From Lysobacteraceae bacterium (GTDB taxonomy: Bacteria; Pseudomonadota; Gammaproteobacteria; Xanthomonadales; Xanthomonadaceae): a DNA stretch of 20,733 bases. The notes below the pieces were generated by a model. It was not told the DNA's origin and made no database searches. It saw nothing but the letters and a program-made list of their open reading frames with translations. A program made the translations under genes and the position numbers. The stretch is from assembly GCA_027483745.1 (NCBI GenBank), contig JAIXTZ010000025.1, positions 1-20,733 of the forward strand, given 5' to 3'. Shown in pieces: positions 15,750 to 20,733 of this stretch; position 1 is the stretch's first letter, and every line of letters begins with the position of its first letter.

Positions 15750-16048
15750 TAGGCTTGCCTCATGCGAAGGATGAAGTTCGAGGCCCACACGATCGTGTAG
15801 GCGCTAAGGATCGTCTGGACGTAAACGTCGATCTGAAGGTAGCCGAGCCAAGCGATGACGATTTGAGGAGCACCACCGATACGACCTTCGAGCATCGCGG
15901 AGATCTGGTCGCCGATGGGCTCCATGACGAAGAAATAGAGGCCGAGGCCGACGAGTGCGCGGATGATTAAGCCAACGATGTTGCCGACGATGAACAGCCG
16001 GAGCGCGGCCATGAGGAACGGCACGAAGGCCGCAAGAATCGCAGGCAT
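15749..16048 (-). CDS. Minor coat protein pVI-like (DUF2523)
   Basis: This 99-residue, very hydrophobic protein has about three membrane segments (MPAILAAFVPFLMAALRLF, VGLIIRALVGLGLYFFV, and a C-terminal one near VYVQTILSAYTIVWA). Size, hydrophobicity and position between pIII and Zot are those of the DUF2523/pVI proteins that, with pIII, cap and release the virion. Start and stop overlap its neighbours by one base (TAATG and TAGTG), so pIII, pVI and Zot are tightly coupled. Confidence 0.88.
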   Translation of the reverse strand: MPAILAAFVPFLMAALRLFIVGNIVGLIIRALVGLGLYFFVMEPIGDQISAMLEGRIGGAPQIVIAWLGYLQIDVYVQTILSAYTIVWASNFILRMRQA

Positions 16049-17298
16049 TAGCTACCGCCTCCCACGCGGCTAAGGATGAAGCTGGCTTGAATGAGTCCGG
16101 CGAGGCCGATCACCCAGCCGAGCACGGCGAGCGCGGCGCATACGAGGTCAACGGCCTCGGTGATATTGGCCGTGCCCCAGCCGAGGTCGAACGACAGAGG
16201 CCACGCGTAAGCTGGGCAAGAACGCGTGAGAGACCAACCGTCGGTGTCGAGCTGCGCAAGCATTTGGTCGGCGTCGCCATGATCTACGACAGACGACAAA
16301 CCGGGGTGCTCGCCGCCATCGGAGCCGGGCGTCAGAGGCGAAAGGTCGGGGACTTCGCCCTCGCCTTCTCCGGTACCAACGCCGGCACCGTTAGGACCCT
16401 GTGCGCGAACTGCCGCAGCTACGGCATCAATGGCAGACACCATGCGATCCGCGTCCGCGTTTGCATCCGCCCTGGCGTTGTCTACAGCAGAACGAACGCC
16501 GTCGATCTTGGGGCCAAGACCAAGGACGGCCTGTTCGATCTTGTCGAGCTTTGGGCCAAGGTCGCTACCGCCTTCGCCGGGTTCTTCCGGATCGGGTTCT
16601 TCCGGGTCCGGGTCTTCAGGATCCGGGTCTTCAGGGTCCGGGTCTTCAGGATCCGGGTCTTCGGGGTCGGGGTCCTCAGGGTCGGGATTGGGATCGGGCG
16701 GGGGGTCACCGGAAATAACTTCCCAAGAGCCTTCACATGTGGCACCGGTAGGCTGCGCGTCGCCCTGGCATCGATAAACGCGATTTGCGAAAACGTCATC
16801 GGTCCATGAGCACGACGGAGCAGACGACCAAGAGGCCGTAACACTGGAAAACTCGCATCCGTCTTTGCAAGCAAGAAAGTCGGTGCCGCCGAACCATTCC
16901 CACTGACCGCGAGGACGCGTACTACAAGTCTGAGAGGCGGAAAAAGTAGCAGTGTGAGGCTGGAAGGTTTGAGAGAAAAACCAGCCGAGATTCGTTGAAG
17001 GAGAAATGATGCATTGAATCTCAACGCGGTATGCCGTCGCGTTAGGCATGGTGATACGAGTTGCGGCCTGATATTGCGATGCGGAGCCGCCGAAGTTCTG
17101 AGCGCAAAGCGCGGGAGCATTAGGCTCGACCTGCGTGCGCCTAGTCGACACTTGGCTGTATGCGAGGCCTTGGTCGTCGCAGACGTAAGCATTGTTCACG
17201 AGGCGACAACCCTGAATAGGGGTTGTTGCGAGGGAATAGCTAGTTAGTCCGAGAAGAACAACCAGCCCGCGCAGCACATGAGAAAGAACACGAACCAT
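16048..17298 (-). CDS. Adsorption protein pIII-like
   Basis: This 416-residue protein has the pIII layout. It has a signal peptide (residues 1-24, ending YSLA-T), a Cys-rich globular N-terminal part (to about 195, with some ten Cys) that would bind the receptor, an acidic DPE[DE]P repeat linker (about 201-240), a helical stretch (LGPKLDKIEQAVLGLGPKIDG), and a C-terminal membrane anchor (VDLVCAALAVLGWVIGLAGLIQASFIL). The receptor is not predictable. It follows the terminator behind pVIII, so it would be expressed at a lower level. AGGAGG stands 13 bases before the ATG, a rather long spacing. Confidence 0.9.
   Translation of the reverse strand: MVRVLSHVLRGLVVLLGLTSYSLATTPIQGCRLVNNAYVCDDQGLAYSQVSTRRTQVEPNAPALCAQNFGGSASQYQAATRITMPNATAYRVEIQCIISPSTNLGWFFSQTFQPHTATFSASQTCSTRPRGQWEWFGGTDFLACKDGCEFSSVTASWSSAPSCSWTDDVFANRVYRCQGDAQPTGATCEGSWEVISGDPPPDPNPDPEDPDPEDPDPEDPDPEDPDPEDPDPEEPDPEEPGEGGSDLGPKLDKIEQAVLGLGPKIDGVRSAVDNARADANADADRMVSAIDAVAAAVRAQGPNGAGVGTGEGEGEVPDLSPLTPGSDGGEHPGLSSVVDHGDADQMLAQLDTDGWSLTRSCPAYAWPLSFDLGWGTANITEAVDLVCAALAVLGWVIGLAGLIQASFILSRVGGGS
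16579..16697 (-). repeat. 15-bp tandem repeat inside the pIII gene
   Basis: About eight imperfect 15-bp units code for the DPE[DE]P linker; seven clear units are seen in the protein (five DPEDP, two DPEEP). Because the unit is a multiple of three, gain or loss of copies keeps the frame and changes only linker length. Confidence 0.9.
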
Positions 17299-17321
17299 CC
17301 GATCACCGTAGCCTCCTGAGT

Positions 17322-17346
17322 GAAAAAGGCCGCGCTAGGACGCGGC
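17322..17346 (-). terminator. Terminator behind the major coat gene
   Basis: On the minus strand GCCGCG, a six-base loop, CGCGGC, then CTTTTT: a typical rho-independent terminator between pVIII and pIII. In filamentous phages a strong terminator at this place keeps coat protein mRNA abundant. Confidence 0.85.
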
Positions 17347-17362
17347 TGCTTTCAGCGAGCGA

Positions 17363-17614
17363 TTAGCCCGCCTTGCGCGCCCACTTGACGGCCTTGGCGA
17401 CCATCACCAAGCCGAGCACGGCGATACCAATGGCAAGGATGAACGCCACGGTGCTGCCGACGTAGCCGAGGATCTCGGCCTGCGCGCTGGTGAGGTCGAA
17501 ACCACCACCGGCGGCCTGGGCCATCGCGTTGTTGGTGACGACGCTCGCGGCGACGAGAGCAGCGGTGGTAGCGGCCTTGGCCGCGCCGAACTTGTTGCGG
17601 ATCGAGATGAACAT
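17363..17614 (-). CDS. Major coat protein pVIII-like
   Basis: This 83-residue precursor has a long signal peptide (1-32, ending NNAMA) and a mature part of about 51 residues: a polar N-terminus (QAAGGGFDLT), a hydrophobic helix (STVAFILAIGIAVLGLVMVA) and a basic C-terminus (KAVKWARKAG) that would contact the DNA. This is the size and charge pattern of pVIII (50 residues in fd). A strong AGGAG precedes the ATG; it overlaps the stop of the gene upstream. Confidence 0.92.
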   Translation of the reverse strand: MFISIRNKFGAAKAATTAALVAASVVTNNAMAQAAGGGFDLTSAQAEILGYVGSTVAFILAIGIAVLGLVMVAKAVKWARKAG

Positions 17615-17623
17615 GGTTGGCTC

Positions 17624-17818
17624 CTAGAGAGATGAGAGGTACTTGCGAATCCACTTGAGCAGCCACGCAATCGCGAACATGACGAGGACCGCCGCGCCGA
17701 GAGTTGCGCCTTCCTGAGGGGTAAGCGGAGGAAGCCCCAAAGGCATGGGTTCGGCCCAGACCTGCACGTCGCAGGTTTGCGTTTCCGCGTTCCATTGAGC
17801 GCAGGTCAGGACCTTCAT
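17624..17818 (-). CDS. Small phage membrane protein (pVII/pIX-type minor coat candidate)
   Basis: This 64-residue protein has two Cys near the N-terminus (TC...TC), a Pro-rich stretch (EPMPLGLPPLTP), one membrane segment (GATLGAAVLVMFAIAWLL) and a basic end (KWIRKYLSSL). Position between pV and pVIII is that of the small minor coat proteins of filamentous phages. It is three bases behind pV and nine ahead of pVIII. No sequence signature tells pVII from pIX. Confidence 0.78.
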   Translation of the reverse strand: MKVLTCAQWNAETQTCDVQVWAEPMPLGLPPLTPQEGATLGAAVLVMFAIAWLLKWIRKYLSSL

Positions 17819-17821
17819 GGG

Positions 17822-18115
17822 TTACGCCGCCTTCAGTGCAGCGGCATCGAGCGGAACGAGATCGATGGATCGACCGAAGGACGGCCCGCCGTACTGGTCG
17901 GCAACAACGGAACGCGGGGCGATGGCGTACTGGCCGGGCTTGTACGGCTGCTGATCGCGGCCGAGCGTGATGCGCATGCGGGTGGGATAGGCATGGCCGT
18001 TAAACACGTAGATCGTCTGTTCGCGGAGTTCCATGTCCTGACCGGTCTTGGTCTTGAACGTACGAACGTTGATGGGGTCATTGCTGACTTCGCAGCGAAG
18101 AATCAGGTCTTTCAT
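17822..18115 (-). CDS. Phage single-stranded DNA-binding protein (pV-like)
   Basis: This 97-residue protein resembles helix-destabilising proteins of Xanthomonas inoviruses: MKDLILRCEVSNDPINVRTFKTKTGQDM, then a beta-rich segment with aromatic residues (QTIYVF, YPTRMRITLG, QPYKPGQYAIAP). It would coat new viral strands and stop their conversion to double-stranded form. A purine-rich AAGGA site precedes the ATG. It lies 50 bp behind rep, as expected. Confidence 0.85.
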   Translation of the reverse strand: MKDLILRCEVSNDPINVRTFKTKTGQDMELREQTIYVFNGHAYPTRMRITLGRDQQPYKPGQYAIAPRSVVADQYGGPSFGRSIDLVPLDAAALKAA

Positions 18116-18165
18116 GGTTTTTCCTTACTGGTTGAGCGCTGCAAGCGCGAGGCGGATAGCACAGG

Positions 18166-19104
18166 TCAAAATGGACATAGAGCGCCCTGTAGGTGCTGGT
18201 TCAGTTGGTCCCGAGGAATGCCCTTGAATCGCCGGGGGACCGTAGGCCGGCGAATGTCGTCGTTGAGGAGTTGCGCGACGCGCTCAGCGCCGAGGGCTTG
18301 CGTGAGCGTGTCGATGCTCGGGCCGACTGCTGCGCGGAGCCACGAGAGGCACGCAACAGCGTTTGCAGCGACCTTGCGCGCCGTGGTCTTGATGCGTTCG
18401 CACACGTCGCCGGGTAGCTCGCGCAGGACGTTGTATGCGCCGCGAATGAAGCTAAGGGTTTGCGTAAGGACGGCGTACGGAATCTCGCGTTCCTTAGACC
18501 AGACGCGAAGCTCTGCGCGAAGCCAAGGCGAATCGCTGTCGCCCTGCTCCTTGCCCTTCTCGTAAACGCAGAGTTCTTTGTTGCCCTTGCGTCCGACGTA
18601 CAGGGAACGCGAATCGCTGCCGTAGTGGACGCGCCACTTGGGGGTTTGGCCTGCGGATGCCTGAATCTCGCCGGCGCGAGCCATCGCTTCCCAGCGATCA
18701 AGGTCGATGTGCTCGCCCTTGTAGTCATCGAAAGCAAGGTCGACGCGTGTCAGCTTCGCGCCCAGGCGCTGGAGTTCCCAAGCCGCGTTGTACCAGCACG
18801 CGACAGCCGAGCAGCCGACGCCGGAGAGCTGCACGTTGACCGTGCCGCGATTGCCGCCGAATGCGACGAAGCCGGCCGAAGTCGAAGCGGCGGCGAGCTT
18901 GCAAGTGTGGGTATAGCCGTTCTTGCCGCGCTTCTCGGCTTCCTCGACGTACAGCGCGGAGACACCGAAGATGCGCCAACAGAGCTCGCGGGCGTAAGCG
19001 GTGGGGTCTTGGGTCAGGAGTTCGAGGTCAGCGCCCTCGGGCTTGACGGTGAAGCTCAGCCAGTCCACGAGAGCGCCAGAGAGCGCCAAGCCGTCCGAGG
19101 ACAT
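18166..19104 (-). CDS. Phage replication initiation protein (Rep, pII/RstA-like)
   Basis: This 312-residue protein starts rolling-circle replication by nicking the viral strand. It shows VDWLSFTVKP at the N-terminus, LTRVDLAFDDYKGEH, and the Rep_trans-type segment SLYVGRKGNKELCVYEKGKE...WLRAELRVWSKEREIP with aromatic and acidic residues. ATG 19104 is chosen because family likeness starts soon after it. The frame is open to 19284, but that part covers a GC-rich hairpin and overlaps the small membrane ORF, so it is probably not translated. GGGAGG stands 14 bases upstream, which leaves the start slightly unsure. Confidence 0.88.
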   Translation of the reverse strand: MSSDGLALSGALVDWLSFTVKPEGADLELLTQDPTAYARELCWRIFGVSALYVEEAEKRGKNGYTHTCKLAAASTSAGFVAFGGNRGTVNVQLSGVGCSAVACWYNAAWELQRLGAKLTRVDLAFDDYKGEHIDLDRWEAMARAGEIQASAGQTPKWRVHYGSDSRSLYVGRKGNKELCVYEKGKEQGDSDSPWLRAELRVWSKEREIPYAVLTQTLSFIRGAYNVLRELPGDVCERIKTTARKVAANAVACLSWLRAAVGPSIDTLTQALGAERVAQLLNDDIRRPTVPRRFKGIPRDQLNQHLQGALCPF

Positions 19105-19141
19105 TCGGGGGGCGTGACGAACCTCCCTACGGTCGGTTCGT

Positions 19142-19207
19142 CCCGTGTTACTACACGGGCCGCCCCCCTGCCCCGCGATCCCCTCCCCATCCCCATGGGG
19201 GGGGATC
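19142..19207. other. Hairpins before rep, candidate phage replication origin
   Basis: CCCGTGT-TACT-ACACGGG (19142-19159) is a perfect 7-bp hairpin with a four-base loop. A second, longer one pairs GATCCCC(T)CCCC (19177-19188) with GGGGGGGGATC (19197-19207) with one bulged T. They lie just before the rep start. Origin function is inferred from position and structure. Confidence 0.45.
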
Positions 19208-19229
19208 ACTTCGGCGGCTGGCCAGCGGC

Positions 19230-19400
19230 TCAAAGCGACACCTCGGGAGCGAGGGAGGCACGGCAATAGGGATCGAGGGCGCAACGGGTCTCGAGCTCAT
19301 GCACTACGGCCAGCGCCTCGTAAAAGGGCGCGGCGAGCATGGCGACACCAAGCAGAACGAGAAGAAATGCCACCGTGGCGGCGGCGCGGTGCGGGCGCAT
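19230..19400 (-). CDS. Small phage membrane protein, 56 residues
   Basis: This frame reads MRPHRAAATVAFLLVLLGVA, continues hydrophobic (MLAAPFYEALAVV), and ends with a short soluble tail holding two Cys (TRCALDPYC) and APEVSL. It has one membrane segment or an uncleaved signal. GGAG lies six bases before the ATG, and it is the first frame after the leftward promoter, 125 bp before rep. The length is below common annotation cut-offs, so it is easily missed. Function unknown. Confidence 0.62.
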   Translation of the reverse strand: MRPHRAAATVAFLLVLLGVAMLAAPFYEALAVVHELETRCALDPYCRASLAPEVSL

Positions 19401-19476
19401 AGGTCACTCCGTCTAGGGCGGGAAGCCCGGGCACCCTCGGCGGCTAGGGGTAGACGCCGAGGGGCCTAGCCCCGGG

Positions 19477-19546
19477 GTGGTTAGCATCACTAACCACGGG
19501 AGACGTTATAAAGGACCCCTAACCACGTTGCAAGAGGGTCTAACCA
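19477..19546. promoter_or_regulatory. Divergent phage control region: leftward promoter with CTAACCAC operators
   Basis: A perfect inverted repeat GTGGTTAG-CATCA-CTAACCAC spans 19477-19497, with further copies at 19519-19526 (CTAACCAC) and 19540-19546 (CTAACCA, touching the regulator ATG). On the minus strand TTGCAA (19533-19528), 17 bp, TATAAC (19510-19505) form a good promoter for the phage operon. One operator copy lies inside its spacer and the inverted repeat begins at its start site, so binding there should repress it. The rightward promoter is less clear: TATAAA at 19507-19512 without a good -35. Confidence 0.68.
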
Positions 19547-19929
19547 TGTCGGTTTCTTGGGACTTGTTTGAGCGCTGGCGCGCAGCGCGTCCTACGGAGA
19601 GTCTTCGACAGGCTGCGCTTGCGCTTGGAGTGAGTCACACGGCAGTGACGTTCTGGCGCGACGGCAAGAATGCGAGCGCGGACGTGCTCGAGCGAATGGC
19701 ACGAGACCTAGGACACTCGGATCAAGAAATCGCGTCGCTGATGTTCGAAGCGATGGCTGAAGCGCAGACGGCGAACGCCGGCGCGGCGCGGACGCTGCAT
19801 CGAATGGCGCGAAAAGTCTCGGCGCTGTCACTGGCGGGGTTGGCGGTGGTGGCGTCGTTGATGACTAGCCCCGTGCACGCCACCACGGCTTCTAGTTCGT
19901 GTAATTCGCGCACCCTGAATATTATGTAA
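19546..19929 (+). CDS. Phage HTH regulator (DUF3693-like), frame crosses the attachment site
   Basis: This 127-residue protein has a helix-turn-helix in the first 55 residues (SLRQAALALGVSHTAVTFWRDGK, then LERMARDLG), a helical middle, and a hydrophobic segment (VSALSLAGLAVVASLM, 91-106), so it may be membrane-tethered. ATG 19546 has AGAGGG seven bases upstream; an upstream frame start at 19477 would run through the operators. The last residues, LNIM, are encoded by the attachment core and the TAA stop is completed by host DNA. In the circular phage 14 further residues would follow. It is the natural candidate to bind the CTAACCAC repeats. Confidence 0.85.
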   Translation: MSVSWDLFERWRAARPTESLRQAALALGVSHTAVTFWRDGKNASADVLERMARDLGHSDQEIASLMFEAMAEAQTANAGAARTLHRMARKVSALSLAGLAVVASLMTSPVHATTASSSCNSRTLNIM

Positions 19930-19932
19930 TAG
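19905..19932. other. Right attachment site, hybrid dif-like
   Basis: TTCGCGCACCC (19905-19915) is a poor XerC half from phage DNA, then TGAATA, then TTATGTAATAG, the host XerD half (eight of eleven as in E. coli dif). Joining the host halves of the two sites gives AGTTCGCATAA-TGAATA-TTATGTAATAG, a good dif-like sequence. Confidence 0.85.
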
Positions 19933-20733
19933 ATCGAATCAGCAGCTCCGCCACTGACGGATGCCGGACCAGGGCCAAATGCCCGACGCCGGTCAGCACC
20001 GTTCGCTGTCCAAACTCCAGCCGCGCCTCTCCTGATTGCTGCCCCAAGGCGCTCGACACCGGCACCAATCCATCGCCGACGTATCTCGAAAGACGCCCGG
20101 CACCCGAAGAACCCAAGACACCCGCCACGGCATGCCAACGCAGCGATGCCGGCGTCTGCGACCATGCCGGCACCTGTGCCTCGCCGAGCTGCTGGATGGC
20201 GACGCTTCGTACCGCGGCCAGCGCCGACCAGGGCGACGAGAAACGGCTGAATCGCAGCGCGGCCTCGACGCCCTTGCCGAGTCGTTCCAACGGCGCGCCC
20301 TCGTGTGGCGTCCCCAGACTGATCACCTGGCCCACACGTTCCGTCCAGACATGCCCATTGGCGACGCCGTCGGCGATCGCGCTTCGCAACACGAGGCCGC
20401 CAAGGCTATGTGCCACGACATGGAGCGGGTCCCGCCACGCATGGCGTCCCCGATGGCGCGCTTCCAGCAAGGCCGCCAAACGTCGGCCGTTCTCGGCGAT
20501 CGCGAGCCCCGTGTTGTATCGAAGATAGAGCGGCCGGTATCCGGCCTCGCGAGCGAGGCGATCGCCGAAATCCTCGCCGCGGCCGGTCGGCGCCTGCCAA
20601 TGCCGGTCGTTCATGCACAGGCCGTGGATGAACAGCACCCGCGGACCGCGCGCGCCACGATGGGCGCTCGTCCGCGCCGATCGATGCGCTTCGATCGTCA
20701 TCGGCAGCGCCACCGGATTGCCCAGCGCCTCCA
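19922..20733 (-). CDS. Alpha/beta hydrolase (esterase/lipase-like), 5' end outside window
   Basis: About 270 residues are visible. The hydrolase fold is shown by RVLFIHGLCMNDRHW (oxyanion region), the nucleophile elbow VVAHSLGGLVLR (Ser in AHSLGG), SLGTPHEGAPLERLGKG, YVGDGLVPVSSALG (acid) and a late His in TGVGHLALVRHPSV. A GTG at 20713 and an ATG nearby could start it, but the frame stays open to the window edge with a family-like sequence (ALGNPVALPM), so the real start is probably beyond. Its TAA is formed by the dif-like site and overlaps the end of the phage regulator by eight bases, tail to tail. Substrate unknown. Confidence 0.88.
   Translation of the reverse strand, partial: EALGNPVALPMTIEAHRSARTSAHRGARGPRVLFIHGLCMNDRHWQAPTGRGEDFGDRLAREAGYRPLYLRYNTGLAIAENGRRLAALLEARHRGRHAWRDPLHVVAHSLGGLVLRSAIADGVANGHVWTERVGQVISLGTPHEGAPLERLGKGVEAALRFSRFSSPWSALAAVRSVAIQQLGEAQVPAWSQTPASLRWHAVAGVLGSSGAGRLSRYVGDGLVPVSSALGQQSGEARLEFGQRTVLTGVGHLALVRHPSVAELLIRSIT

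Larger units (their letters stand above)
14086..19927. mobile_element. Filamentous prophage (Inoviridae, Xanthomonas phage-like) integrated at a dif-like site
   Basis: The ends are an identical 12-bp core, TGAATATTATGT (14086-14097 and 19916-19927), matching the centre of dif. One unit is 5,830 bp. Gene content and order are those of Xanthomonas inoviruses: rep, pV, small coat, pVIII, pIII, pVI, Zot/pI on one strand, with a regulator and a DUF3653-like protein on the other. No integrase, relaxase or secretin is present, so host XerC/D would integrate it and a host secretin would export it. All structural genes have intact frames, so the element may be active. Confidence 0.93.

Noticed and set aside
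16579..16697. CRISPR array
   Set aside because: The repeats are contiguous 15-bp coding units without spacers. No CRISPR or cas gene is seen anywhere in the window.
16430..16777. Plus-strand frame with GSSGSG repeats
   Set aside because: It is the complement of the DPE[DE]P repeat of pIII and has no independent support.
18125..18178. 17-residue minus-strand frame between rep and pV
   Set aside because: Too short to judge; it overlaps the rep end and shows no ribosome site or family likeness.
19105..19284. N-terminal extension of rep by 60 residues
   Set aside because: It runs through strong hairpins, overlaps the small membrane ORF and lacks homology-like sequence.

Overview
The window is GC-rich chromosomal DNA from a gammaproteobacterium, most likely of the Xanthomonadales/Lysobacterales. 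The reasons are a dnaB fragment close to alr, dense operons with ATGA start/stop overlaps, and an inovirus of the Xanthomonas phage type inserted at a dif-like XerC/XerD site. No species can be named from sequence alone.

Bases 1-2432 hold the 3' part of dnaB (+) and, convergent to it, alr with a small exported protein behind it (-). Bases 2562-11784 are one long (+) gene series. It contains an iron-sulfur bacterial cryptochrome/photolyase, a short-chain dehydrogenase-like protein lacking the catalytic Tyr, a class I CPD photolyase, a wax ester synthase/diacylglycerol acyltransferase, MsrA, a PAS-GAF-PAS-GGDEF-EAL protein and a beta-class glutathione S-transferase. Four junctions overlap or abut and the other two gaps are 24 and 37 bp, so this reads as a light/oxidative-damage operon with storage-lipid and cyclic-di-GMP genes attached. 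Bases 11785-12189 hold a degenerate ~125-bp tandem duplication with DnaA-box-like sites, then tRNA-Val(CAC) with its own promoter and terminator. Bases 12233-14037 encode a phosphopantetheinyl transferase, a GIY-YIG protein, a small Pro-rich protein and a YgjP-type metallopeptidase.

Bases 14086-19927 are a complete-looking filamentous prophage (5,830 bp counting one core) bounded by an identical 12-bp core, TGAATATTATGT. Leftward genes run: small membrane ORF, rep (pII), ssDNA-binding protein (pV), small coat protein, major coat protein (pVIII), terminator, adsorption protein (pIII), pVI-like protein, Zot/pI. Rightward are an HTH regulator at one end and a DUF3653-like protein at the other. 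There is no integrase and no secretin, so host XerC/D and a host secretin would be needed.

The most interesting observation is that the regulator reading frame runs through the attachment core. In the integrated form host DNA supplies its stop codon. Joining the two ends as in the circular phage extends the protein by 14 residues, to a stop at 14141, and places the DUF3653-like gene 25 bp downstream in the same direction. Integration therefore appears to change the regulator's C-terminus and to cut a two-gene unit. A set of CTAACCAC operator-like repeats overlaps a well-formed leftward promoter for the phage operon. Beyond the prophage is the 3' part of an alpha/beta hydrolase gene (-), whose stop codon lies inside the attachment site.
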